DNA of 64,000 nt, from NCBI RefSeq assembly GCF_028737265.1, contig NZ_JAQZAK010000011.1, positions 1-64,000 of the forward strand, given 5' to 3'. A program made the translations under genes and the position numbers. The DNA comes from Actinomycetospora callitridis (GTDB lineage: Bacteria; Actinomycetota; Actinomycetes; Mycobacteriales; Pseudonocardiaceae). Below the pieces are notes generated by a model that saw only the letters and a list, made by a program, of their open reading frames with translations, was not told the DNA's origin and did no database searches. This document shows, in pieces, positions 14,302-22,314 of this stretch. Position 1 is the first letter of the stretch. Every line of letters starts with the position of its first letter.

Positions 14302-16812
14302 TCACTCCCACTCGAGGCGGTCGAGCACCGTCGGCAACGGGCCCGGATGCACCACGACCAGGGAACGTGTGGCCCGGGTGAGGGCCACGTACAGATCGTT
14401 GAGACCGCGCGGGGAGTCGTCCGTCACGCCGGTCGGGTCGACGAGGACCACCGCGTCGAACTCGAGGCCCTTGGCGTCGGCGACCTCGGAGACGACGACC
14501 TCGGCCGCGAGGTCGACGGCCGGATCGGTGTCGCCGGCCCCCGTCGGCCCGGCGTCCACCCCGAGGGCGGCGGCCAGCGCGTCCACGCGGCCGGCGGGCG
14601 CGAGCACCGCGACGCGGCCCGCCCCCTCGGCGTCGACGACCGCCTCGCGGGCCTTGCGGGCCTGCGCGACCACGGCGTCGACCAGGCCGGCCTCGTCGGT
14701 GGCGACCGCCCGGGGCGCGACGCCCGACTCGCGGACCGACTCCGGGGGCTTCGCCGACGGGTCGATCGCGGCCAGCACGTCGGCGGCGACCGCCATGATC
14801 TCGGCCGGCGTGCGGTAGTTGACGGTGAGCACCTCGCGGCGCCAGCGCTTCGCGACGTACGGCGAGAGCACGTCGCCCCACGACGACGCCCCGGCCCGCG
14901 CCCCGGTCTGCGCGACGTCGCCGACCAGCGTCATCGACCGGCTGGGGCAGCGGCGCATCAGGACCCGCCACGCCATCGGCGAGAGCTCCTGGGCCTCGTC
15001 GACGATCACGTGGCCGAACGTCCAGGTGCGGTCGTCGGCGGCGCGCTCGGCCGCCGAGGCGTAGGTGGCCTCGCGGGTGCGGTCGGCGAGCACGCTGGCG
15101 TCGACGACGTCGGTGGGACGCAGCAGCTCGGGGTCCCAGTCCTCCTCCATCGCGAGGATCTCCAGGACGCCGGCCGCGTAGGCCTCGTCGGCCTCCCGCT
15201 TGCGTTCCTCGGCCTCACGGGCGGCGGTGTCGTCCTCCCCGAGGAGCTCCGCGACCTCGTCGAGCAGCACCGCGTCCGCCGGGCTCCACCAGGCGCCGTC
15301 GAACGGGTCGGCCGGCGGTGCGTCGCGGGCGAGCAGGTCGCGGTCGGCGTCGCGCCAGCCGCGTGTGGCCGCGCGCAGGCGCTGGGGGGAGGTCCACAGG
15401 TCGGCGAGCAGCTGCGGCGGGCTGAGCGTGGGCCACAGGCCGTCGAGCGCGGCGCGCAGGTCGGGGTCGGCGCGCAGCCCGGCCCGGACGTCGGCGAGGT
15501 CGCCGCGGTCGAGCAGGTTCGACCGGCCATCGAGGTCGCGGCCCACGCGGTCGACCTCGCGCCGGGCGAGCTGGTCGGTGATCTCCCGGATGAACGTCCG
15601 CTTCGCGTCGTTGTGCGGGCGCCGGGTGCGCCGGGCGCGGGTTCGGGCCTGGGCGACGAGGTCGCGGTCGAGCACCACGGGCTCGCCGTCGACGACGAGC
15701 TGGATCGGCCGCCGCGGCAGCTCCTGGCGGTCGCGCACCGCGGTGGAGAGCACCTTGGTCATGTCGGCGTGGCCCTTGAGCGCCGCCGCCCGGGCCGGCT
15801 CGGCGCGGCGGGCGGCGAGGCCGGGGTAGAGCTCGCCGACCGTCGAGAGCAGCACGCTCGTCTCACCGAGGGAGGGCAGGACCTGCTCGATGTAGCGCAG
15901 GAACGTCGGGTTGGGCCCGACCACGAGCACGCCGCGGCGGGCCAACTGGCGGCGGTGGGTGTAGAGCAGGTAGGCCGCCCGGTGCAGGGCGACGGCCGTC
16001 TTGCCGGTGCCGGGGCCGCCCTCGACCACGACGACGCCGTTGGCGCTGGAGCGGATGACCCGGTCCTGCTCGCCCTGGATCGTCGCGACGATGTCGCCCA
16101 TCCGCCCGGTGCGCCCGGCCGACAGCGCCGCGAGCAGCACCGCCTCGCCGGTCAGCCCGGTGCGCTGGGTGGTGGCCCCGACGCGCGCGGCCTCCTCGAG
16201 GTCGAGGATCTCGTCGTCGACCGCGGTGACGCGCCGGCTGCGCGACCGGATGTGGCGCCGACGGCGCACGCCGTCGGGCGAGGCGGCGGTCGCCGTGTAG
16301 TACGGCCGGGCCGCGGGCGCGCGCCAGTCGATCAGCAGCGGCTCGTAGTCGTGGTCCTCGTCGAGCAGCCCGAGACGCCCGACGTAGAGGACGTCCTGGT
16401 CCGTGCCGTCGCCGCCCTCGGCGTCGGGGTCGCCGATGCCGTCGGCGGGCGGGGGCGGCGGGCGGTCCGGGTCGAGGTCGAGCCGCCCGAAGCACAGGCC
16501 GTTCTCGACCGCGGAGAGCGTCGCGAGCTGCTCGGAGTACATCTGCGCGGCCGCGTCGCGCTCGGAGACGGCCTGCGGCGTGCCCGTCGTCTCGTCACGC
16601 AGCACCCGCGCGAGCAGGCCGGCGGTCTCGGCGCGGCGGTCGTCGAGCTTGCCGTAGAGCATCGACACGTAGGGCTGCTCGGCTGCCACGGGATCGGCTG
16701 CCACGGGATCGGCTGCCACGGGATCGGCTGCCACGGGATCGGCCACCGGGCCGGTCCCCTCGTGTGTGTCACGAGGGGAGGTGTCGGCAGCGGACGAGGA
16801 CGTTCGGGTCAC
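14302..16812 (-). CDS. helD: HelD-type RNA polymerase recycling ATPase
   Basis: An 836-residue UvrD-like motor if started at GTG 16812 (GAGAAGG 5 nt upstream). ATG 16863 and GTG 16746 are alternatives. The conserved N-terminus begins at EQPYVSMLYGKLDD and continues with LIDWRAPAARPYYTAT, the DWRAP signature of HelD. Walker A GGPGTGKT is at about 265-272, the DEAQ Walker B at about 605-608, and motif VI VALTRATR near the end. Actinobacterial HelD/HelR proteins pull stalled or rifamycin-bound RNA polymerase off DNA. Whether this copy confers drug tolerance is not shown; I see no obvious rifamycin-associated element upstream. The non-conserved N-terminal extension contains four ADPVA repeats. 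Confidence 0.9.
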   Translation of the reverse strand: MTRTSSSAADTSPRDTHEGTGPVADPVAADPVAADPVAADPVAAEQPYVSMLYGKLDDRRAETAGLLARVLRDETTGTPQAVSERDAAAQMYSEQLATLSAVENGLCFGRLDLDPDRPPPPPADGIGDPDAEGGDGTDQDVLYVGRLGLLDEDHDYEPLLIDWRAPAARPYYTATAASPDGVRRRRHIRSRSRRVTAVDDEILDLEEAARVGATTQRTGLTGEAVLLAALSAGRTGRMGDIVATIQGEQDRVIRSSANGVVVVEGGPGTGKTAVALHRAAYLLYTHRRQLARRGVLVVGPNPTFLRYIEQVLPSLGETSVLLSTVGELYPGLAARRAEPARAAALKGHADMTKVLSTAVRDRQELPRRPIQLVVDGEPVVLDRDLVAQARTRARRTRRPHNDAKRTFIREITDQLARREVDRVGRDLDGRSNLLDRGDLADVRAGLRADPDLRAALDGLWPTLSPPQLLADLWTSPQRLRAATRGWRDADRDLLARDAPPADPFDGAWWSPADAVLLDEVAELLGEDDTAAREAEERKREADEAYAAGVLEILAMEEDWDPELLRPTDVVDASVLADRTREATYASAAERAADDRTWTFGHVIVDEAQELSPMAWRVLMRRCPSRSMTLVGDVAQTGARAGASSWGDVLSPYVAKRWRREVLTVNYRTPAEIMAVAADVLAAIDPSAKPPESVRESGVAPRAVATDEAGLVDAVVAQARKAREAVVDAEGAGRVAVLAPAGRVDALAAALGVDAGPTGAGDTDPAVDLAAEVVVSEVADAKGLEFDAVVLVDPTGVTDDSPRGLNDLYVALTRATRSLVVVHPGPLPTVLDRLEWE
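16680..16739. repeat. 15-bp tandem repeat, 4 perfect copies, within helD
   Basis: The unit CGGCTGCCACGGGAT occurs four times without mismatch. On the coding strand it gives (AADPV)n in the HelD N-terminal extension, just before the conserved domain. As in the left-edge gene, the unit keeps frame (15 bp = 5 codons). Confidence 0.92.
16756..16778. promoter_or_regulatory. Perfect 9-bp inverted repeat at the start of helD
   Basis: CCCCTCGTG-TGTGT-CACGAGGGG. It lies inside the reading frame if helD starts at 16812 or 16863. If translation starts at GTG 16746, it becomes a leader element whose right arm contains the ribosome-binding GAGGGG. Either an operator or a translation-controlling hairpin is possible. 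Confidence 0.45.
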
Positions 16813-16932
16813 GCAGGCCTTCTCCAGCTCCGAGGTCCGGCGTCGTTGTGCCGGGACGACCATCCACCGTAGCGCCGCACCCCGGCACCGCGCCGCCGCA
16901 CCGGCACCCGGGACCTGTCCGGGAGATGACCG

Positions 16933-17997
16933 TCAGGCCGAGACGTGGTGGTTGACGCCGGTGTCCGCGTCGGTCGTGCGGTGCACCCGACCCTGCGCGA
17001 CGAGGACCTCGAGGTGCGCGTCGGTCTCCAGCACCGCGAGCATGCGGTTGAACGTCTCCATGTCGTCGAGGTGGTACTCGCGACGCGTCCAGCGGATGGC
17101 GCCGGCGACCTCGAGGGCGGTGGACCCGCCGGCCACGACCGCCGCGGCGATCTCGTCGAGGCGCTTGTCGTGGTGGGCGACCAGCTCGTCGACGCGCTCG
17201 TGGACGCTCGGCGCCACGGGGCCGTGGGCGGGCAGCAGCAGCCGGTCCGGCTCGGCGCGCAGGGCCGCGAGCGAGGTCAGGAAGCGGGTGAGCGCGCCCG
17301 GCCGCGCGGCGGGCTCGAAGCCGATCGACGGCGTGATGTGCGGCAGGACGTGGTCGCCGGCGAAGAGCATCCCCGCGTCCGCCGTGGTCTCGTCGACGAA
17401 CACCACGTGCCCGCGGGTGTGCCCCGGGGTCTCGCGGACGACGAGCGAGCGGCCGCCGGCCGCCAGCTCCTGCCCGTCGGCGAGCCACTCGTCAGGGTCG
17501 GCGAAGTCGTCGGCCGGCGGCGCCTCGGCCGCCGCGACCCACCTCCGGACCTCGGTCGCGAGGTCGTGGGCCCCCGCCCGGTCCAGCCCGGCGGTCTGGG
17601 CGTCCAGCCCGTCCTCGCGGTGGTGGATGACGTCCAGCGAGTCGCGCTCCCCGGCGCCGAGCGCCACGCGGGCGCCGTGCTCGCGGCGCAGCGCGACGGC
17701 CTGGCTGTAGTGGTCGCGGTGCACGTGCGTGACGAGGAAGCGCCGCACGTCGCCCGTCGCGAGACCGAGCTCGCCGAGCAGGCGGCCGAGGACGTCGCGC
17801 GAGGCGTCGATCGCCCAGCCCCCGTCGACGAGGGTCAGCTCGGCGCCGTCCCCCCGGGCGCTGCCGTCCTCGGGGACGAGCAGGTAGACGTTGACCGCCC
17901 GCAGCGCGTCGGTGGGCAACGGCAGCGGCAGGCGGTGGACGCCGGGAACGACCGTCTCGAGCTCGGGCCTGCTCCAGGCGTGCCGATCGGAGATCAC
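16933..17997 (-). CDS. Metallo-beta-lactamase-fold hydrolase
   Basis: A 354-residue MBL-fold enzyme from GTG 17997, overlapping the previous gene stop by 4 nt (GTGA). Metal ligands are visible: THVHRDH (HxHxDH), GHTRGH and FAGDHVLPH, with further His in the C-terminal part (LPAHGP). A C-terminal helical extension (EYHLDDMETFNRMLAVLETDAHLEVL) resembles the winged-helix tail of the LACTB2/glyoxalase-II-like branch. The substrate is probably a thioester or phosphodiester but cannot be named. It is co-transcribed with the upstream PPOX-fold gene. Confidence 0.85.
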   Translation of the reverse strand: MISDRHAWSRPELETVVPGVHRLPLPLPTDALRAVNVYLLVPEDGSARGDGAELTLVDGGWAIDASRDVLGRLLGELGLATGDVRRFLVTHVHRDHYSQAVALRREHGARVALGAGERDSLDVIHHREDGLDAQTAGLDRAGAHDLATEVRRWVAAAEAPPADDFADPDEWLADGQELAAGGRSLVVRETPGHTRGHVVFVDETTADAGMLFAGDHVLPHITPSIGFEPAARPGALTRFLTSLAALRAEPDRLLLPAHGPVAPSVHERVDELVAHHDKRLDEIAAAVVAGGSTALEVAGAIRWTRREYHLDDMETFNRMLAVLETDAHLEVLVAQGRVHRTTDADTGVNHHVSA

Positions 17998-18725
17998 TCC
18001 CCGGATGGTGCCCCTGCCCCGGCGCGCACCGTCTCGCGGGGGTCGGCCTGCGCCGCGTCGATCTCCACCTGGGAGGCCGCGGCGGCCTTGCGGGCCGCGG
18101 CGACGCCGAAGTGGTCGCCGCCCTTGCGGCGCACGTCGTCGGTGCCCCAGGCCCGCCGGTCGTCGACCGGCACCATCCGCGGGATGTGCTTGCGGCAGTG
18201 AATGTAGGCCTCCTCGACGGTGACCTCCACCCACACGCTGGCGCGACGTCCCGGCACGGTCTCCACCGGGAGATCGGGGTGCTCGCGGCGCAGCTCCTCG
18301 TCCTCCACCAGCCGGGCCGCGCCGTTGACGTGCAGCCCGATCAGCTCGTCGGTGAAGTCGATCATCATGAGCCCGACGTGCGGGTTCTCGGTGATGTTGC
18401 CGAGGCTCGCCATGACGCCGTTGCCGCGGTACTCCGGCCACGCGACGCGCCGGTCGTCGAGCACCCGCAGGAACCCGGGCGGGCCCGCGCGCAGCGTCGA
18501 GTCGCACTCGCCGTGGGCGTCCGCCGTCGCGACGAAGGCCATCGTCATGCGGGCGATGAACTCCTGCATGGAGGGCACGAGGCGGTCGCTCATCTGGTCG
18601 GAGAGGAACCGCTCGGCACGCGCCCCGGTGCCCATCGCGTCCTGCAGCACGTGCTCACCGGCGGAGCCGGGACGTTCGGGATGGGGATCGTGATGATCGG
18701 GGAGTGGGAAGTCCCGGTCGCTCAT
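17994..18725 (-). CDS. Pyridoxamine-phosphate-oxidase-fold flavoprotein
   Basis: A 243-residue protein, ATG 18725. The middle matches the FMN-binding split-barrel (PPOX) family: FVATADAHGECDSTLRAGPPGFL, WPEYRGNGVMASLGNITENPHVGLMMIDF and GLHVNGAARLV. The CRKHIPR stretch after a beta strand is common in the subgroup that includes many uncharacterised actinobacterial oxidoreductases. FMN or F420 binding is expected and the substrate is unknown. It is first gene of a two-gene operon with the MBL hydrolase. Confidence 0.83.
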   Translation of the reverse strand: MSDRDFPLPDHHDPHPERPGSAGEHVLQDAMGTGARAERFLSDQMSDRLVPSMQEFIARMTMAFVATADAHGECDSTLRAGPPGFLRVLDDRRVAWPEYRGNGVMASLGNITENPHVGLMMIDFTDELIGLHVNGAARLVEDEELRREHPDLPVETVPGRRASVWVEVTVEEAYIHCRKHIPRMVPVDDRRAWGTDDVRRKGGDHFGVAAARKAAAASQVEIDAAQADPRETVRAGAGAPSGE

Positions 18726-19292
18726 CGACGCCTCTCCGCGGACCCGGCGGGCACCGGGACCGCCGTGGTCGCCGCGGCGTCCTGACGGGGCGGGAGGCCC
18801 CGACGCGGACCCGCGTCGGTCGGGGGATGCTCCCGATGCAACCGGTTCGTCCGGGCGCTGTCGAGGCGTGGGGCGATGCGATCCTCACTGTGACCGCCCG
18901 TCTGACGACCCTTCGCGACGGGTTCTCGTCCGAAAGGCCGCACTTGACTATGATGTGCGTCACTTCGTGACCGGACCGAGACCTCGCCGCACTGTGGGCG
19001 TGACCGAGGGTCGGCGGTCCTGAACAGGGAGTACGCGGCCGGTGCGCGGCCCTCGAACGGGTGACCCGGCGGGGTCGGGGGGCTTCCCGGGGCTCCTAGT
19101 GTGGGCGCTGTCCGGATGCTCGTGCAGCTGCCGGACCCGCGCTCGTCCCGCCCTGGCCCGTCCGGCGAGCGTGGCCCCCGAACCAAGCGTGGACGGGCCT
19201 TCAACGCTGTCGCGTCGGACTCCCCACCGGCGACACGGCACCTGGTTCGCTCCCCCCTGACCAGGTCGAACGGCGACGCGACGGAGACGCGC
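18726..19292. other. 567-bp divergent gap, no gene supported
   Basis: Short frames cross this gap but none has coding-like composition. It contains GTCAC-TTC-GTGAC (18957-18969), a perfect small palindrome, next to a possible -10 (TATGAT, 18950-18955). I see no riboswitch signature that I can name. Confidence 0.4.
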
Positions 19293-20048
19293 ATGTCCCG
19301 ACACCGTGCGGCGACCGCCCGAGCGGCGGCACCTCTCCCTGCTCCGGCGGCCCCCACCGACCGGACCGACCTCGACCTCGTGCCCCGCCAGGGCTTCGGC
19401 GAGCAGCACCCGTCGGGGCCCCTGCCCCGGGCCGGGCGCTCGCGCTCCGAGCGTCGCCCCGGCGCCCGCACCGGGGAGACGCGGATCCCGCAGCCGCCTC
19501 CGGACCCGGCGCGCGTCGACCCGCCCACCTCGCCCCTCGACCTCGCGGCCATCGCCCTGGCCGCCGCGAGCGTGCGCCAGGCCGGGCTCCCGCCGACGGG
19601 CTCGTCGCCCGCGGCCACCGGCGGGGTCGCGGTGCCGCGAACCGCGGCCGACCGCCGCCCGGACGCCGGACCGACGACGGGCGGCACGCCGCGCCCCGCG
19701 TTCCCGGCGGCCGTGCCGAGCGCCCTCGCGCCGCCCACCCCGTCGCACCCGGTCGAGGCCGTGGGTCGCCGCGACCTCGGTCGGCGCCGCGTCACGCTGC
19801 CCACCCGCACCGCAGGCGCGCTGGCCCTGGTCGGCGCCCTCGCGGGCGGCGGGGTCGCGGTGGTCGGCGGCGGCGCCGTGCTCGCGGCCGACCGCACGCC
19901 CACGACGGGCGAAATCCGGACGCCGGACGTCGCCGAGGCCGCCGCGGCCGCCGCGGTGCGGTCCTCGGAGTCGGGATCGGAGGACGGCGACGGCGGGCGA
20001 CACCGGGGCGCGGCGCCGGACGACACCGCGTCCTCCGGCGGCTACTGA
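19293..20048 (+). CDS. Pro/Ala-rich single-pass membrane protein of unknown function
   Basis: A 251-residue protein, ATG 19293 with GGAG upstream. The first 170 residues are Pro-, Arg- and Ala-rich and probably disordered in the cytoplasm. A hydrophobic stretch (TAGALALVGALAGGGVAVV, about 185-205) spans the membrane, and an acidic Ser/Gly-rich tail ends the protein. There are no recognisable domains. Composition is in line with actinobacterial envelope-associated linkers. A strong terminator follows the stop. Confidence 0.6.
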   Translation: MSRHRAATARAAAPLPAPAAPTDRTDLDLVPRQGFGEQHPSGPLPRAGRSRSERRPGARTGETRIPQPPPDPARVDPPTSPLDLAAIALAAASVRQAGLPPTGSSPAATGGVAVPRTAADRRPDAGPTTGGTPRPAFPAAVPSALAPPTPSHPVEAVGRRDLGRRRVTLPTRTAGALALVGALAGGGVAVVGGGAVLAADRTPTTGEIRTPDVAEAAAAAAVRSSESGSEDGDGGRHRGAAPDDTASSGGY

Positions 20049-20062
20049 CACCACACAGACGA

Positions 20063-20108
20063 CCGGGGCGGTCGGTGGTCCGGATTCCCGGACCACCGGC
20101 CGCCCCGG
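20063..20108. terminator. 21-bp-stem bidirectional terminator
   Basis: A near-perfect hairpin: arms 20063-20083 and 20088-20108, one G-T pair, loop ATTC. It sits between the convergent membrane-protein gene and mihF. Confidence 0.9.
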
Positions 20109-20134
20109 TGTCGTTCGTGCCTGGCTCGCGTGCT

Positions 20135-20446
20135 CTAGCCGAGCGCGCTGACCAGCGCCTCGCGCTGACGGGATCCGAGGCCGGCGACGCGCCGGTCCTC
20201 GGGGATGCCGGCCTGCTCGAGCACGGCGGAGGCCTTGGCCGGGCCGTAGCCCGGGAGCGCCCGCACGAGCTGCGAGACCTTGGTCTTGCCGGCGATCGGG
20301 TCGCTCTTGCCGCGGTCGAGCACCGCGGGGATCGTCTCGTCGCCGCTCTTGATGCCGGCGAGGAGGGCGGAGCGGGCCTGGCGGGCCTCGCGCGACTTGG
20401 CCTGGGCGGCCTCGCGCTGCTCGGGGGTCAACGTCGGGAGGGCCAT
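20135..20446 (-). CDS. mihF: Actinobacterial integration host factor (mIHF)
   Basis: A 103-residue basic DNA-binding protein, ATG 20446 with GGGGAGA upstream. It starts MALPTLTPEQREAAQAKS like known mIHF proteins. It has the long N-terminal helix rich in Ala/Arg, then KTKVSQLVRALPGYGPAKAS (helix-two-turn-helix with the conserved GxGxxKA) and RRVAGLGSRQREAL. It binds and bends DNA without sequence specificity and is essential in mycobacteria. In many relatives it lies next to gmk/pyrF; here it is alone. Confidence 0.93.
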   Translation of the reverse strand: MALPTLTPEQREAAQAKSREARQARSALLAGIKSGDETIPAVLDRGKSDPIAGKTKVSQLVRALPGYGPAKASAVLEQAGIPEDRRVAGLGSRQREALVSALG

Positions 20447-20720
20447 CGCGGTGTCTCCCCTCTCTGTGGTGCGTGTCGTCACGGGGGACCCGCGACGTCG
20501 GTCGGACCGGTCGCACCGACGGTCACACGGACGGTCGGTCGGCACCGCGCGCCACGCCGCGGCCTCGCCGCGAACCGGTCGCCCGGGCCGATGGTTGCGG
20601 GACGGTACACCAACCTCACGGGCACCCCGCCCCTGACCTGGGCGGATCGCGAGCCGCCCGTCGCCGGGGCCCCTGAGTGAGCGGTGTCGTCACCCTCTGG
20701 CGCCCCACTGGGACTCAGCT

Positions 20721-20776
20721 TCACCGCCGGGATCTCACCGCCGGGATCTCACCGTCGGGATCTCACCGTCGCGGAC
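20721..20776. repeat. 14-bp direct repeat, 3 full copies plus a partial, at a gene 3' end
   Basis: The unit TCACCG(C/T)CGGGATC is repeated at 20721, 20735 and 20749, with a diverged fourth at 20763. The last copy begins with the stop codon of the methyltransferase gene (minus strand), so the array extends outward from its stop. Each unit carries an in-register TCA (TGA stop on the minus strand). Confidence 0.8.
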
Positions 20777-21398
20777 GGCACGCCCGGTGGACGACGGCCG
20801 GGGGCAGGTTGCGCCACACCACGGACGAGGTCTCCACCTGTTCGAAGCACTCGCCGAGCTCGGCACGCAGGGCACGCGCCGGCGCGGCCCAGGACGTCGC
20901 GCAGTAGGCGAACTGCACGAGGACGCCGTCGTCGGCCAGCGCGCGGGCGATGCCGGGCACCAGCGAGTCCTCGCGACCCGGATGCATCGCCGACCAGCCG
21001 AGGCCGCTGACCACCACGTCGGCCCCGGCGATGCCCCGCAGCGCGAGCAGGGCCGGCAGCTCCGCGACGTCGGCGGGCACGACCTCGACGTGGGCGAAGC
21101 GCTCGGCGAGGCGGTGCGCGAGCACCGGGTTGATCTCCACCGCGAGCTGGCGTCCCCGTCCCGCCAGGCGGTGGGCGAGCAGGCCCGTGAACGCTCCGCT
21201 GCCCGCGCCGAGCTCGACCACCACCGGCGCCGGGCGGGCGCCCCGCAGGGCCGCGTCGGCCATCGCGCGGGCGAGCGCGCTGCTGCTCGGCCACACCGAC
21301 GCCGTGGCCAGCGGGGCGCGCGCGAACTGCGCGGCGAACACCGCCCGGTCGGCCAGGGAGGCCTCGCGCGGGGCGTCGGCCGGGGGGTCAGGCGGCAT
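20763..21398 (-). CDS. PmtA-like phospholipid/ornithine-lipid N-methyltransferase
   Basis: A 211-residue SAM-dependent methyltransferase, ATG 21398 with GGAG upstream. It matches PmtA-type lipid methyltransferases: WPSSSALARAMADAAL, SAM motif I VVELGAGSGAFTGLL, AVEINPVLAHRLAERFAHVEVVPADVAELPA and VSGLGW. Its start overlaps the end of the OlsA-like gene by 11 nt. In that context I suggest it methylates the amino group of an ornithine lipid or phosphatidylethanolamine. The family match is good; the substrate is inference. Confidence 0.78.
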   Translation of the reverse strand: MPPDPPADAPREASLADRAVFAAQFARAPLATASVWPSSSALARAMADAALRGARPAPVVVELGAGSGAFTGLLAHRLAGRGRQLAVEINPVLAHRLAERFAHVEVVPADVAELPALLALRGIAGADVVVSGLGWSAMHPGREDSLVPGIARALADDGVLVQFAYCATSWAAPARALRAELGECFEQVETSSVVWRNLPPAVVHRACRPRR

Positions 21399-22314
21399 GC
21401 TCGAGCTCCGGGAGTCGCATGGTTCCCGCAGCCGGGCGCGCAGCGGCGGGGTGGCCCCCGTGGTCGGCGGGCAGGGCCGCCGCGATCGCCGCCGCCGAGG
21501 CCCGGGCGAGCGTGCGGCGGGCGTCGGCGCGGGCGGGACCGGTGGGAACCGCGCGGGTGTCGAGGGCCGGCCGGACGTCGACGTCGACGACGAGGTCGCG
21601 GGCCGCGAGGACCCGCAGCAGCGACGACGCGAGGGTGTCGTCGCCGACGAAGGCGGCCGTGGCGTCGGCGGGCCCCTCGCCGTGGCGCCGGTAGCGCACG
21701 GCCACCGGCACCACGGGCGCGCCGACGTCGTGGGCGGCCTGGAAGGCGGCCGGGCGGAACGGGCCGAGGTCGCGGCCGCAGCGGGTGGTGCCCTCGGCGA
21801 ACACGCCGACCGTGGCGCCGGCGCGCAGGGCCGCGGCGAGGCCGGCGACGGCGTCGGGCAGCGTCCGCAGCCGGTCGCGGTCGAGGAAGACCGTGCCGGC
21901 ACTCGCCGCCATGACACCGAGCAGCGGCCAGCCGCGGACCTCGCGCTTGGCGAGCATCCGGACCGGGGCCACGGCGTGCAGGGCCATGACGTCGAGCCAG
22001 GAGACGTGGTTGGCGACGACGAGCGCCCCGGGCGGCGCGGCCGGGCCGCTACGGCGCACGCGGACCCCGCACGCGGCGAGCACCGCACCCGTCCAGACGG
22101 TCTGCACCCGCGCCAGGGCCGCCGGCCCGAGCAGGGGCAGCACGACGGCCACGGCGAGGCCCGCGAGCAGCACGGCGACGAGCGCGACGGAGCGGACGGT
22201 CAGCCGGGCGAGGCGGCGGGCGCGGTGCCCGCCGTGCAGGGCCTCGGGGACCGGCAGGCAGCCCGGGTCGCAGGGCGAGGTGGGCACGTAGGGATGGGCC
22301 CGCCCGCCCGTCAC
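21388..22314 (-). CDS. Lyso-ornithine-lipid/lysophosphatidate O-acyltransferase (OlsA/PlsC-like)
   Basis: A 308-residue membrane acyltransferase, GTG 22314, overlapping the OlsB-like stop by 4 nt. It has a hydrophobic N-terminal segment (VRSVALVAVLLAGLAVAVVL) and the PlsC motifs: ANHVSWLD (NHxxxxD), FLDRDRLRT, FAEGTTRCGRDL (EGT) and PVVPVAVRY. It would acylate the hydroxyl of a lyso-lipid in the inner leaflet. The pairing with an OlsB-like gene points to the second step of ornithine-lipid synthesis, but plain phosphatidate synthesis cannot be excluded. Confidence 0.8.
   Translation of the reverse strand: MTGGRAHPYVPTSPCDPGCLPVPEALHGGHRARRLARLTVRSVALVAVLLAGLAVAVVLPLLGPAALARVQTVWTGAVLAACGVRVRRSGPAAPPGALVVANHVSWLDVMALHAVAPVRMLAKREVRGWPLLGVMAASAGTVFLDRDRLRTLPDAVAGLAAALRAGATVGVFAEGTTRCGRDLGPFRPAAFQAAHDVGAPVVPVAVRYRRHGEGPADATAAFVGDDTLASSLLRVLAARDLVVDVDVRPALDTRAVPTGPARADARRTLARASAAAIAAALPADHGGHPAAARPAAGTMRLPELEHAA

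Noticed and set aside
14302..16872. 841-residue plus-strand frame opposite helD
   Set aside because: Antisense shadow rich in Arg/Gly/Val; the HelD motifs on the minus strand are unambiguous.
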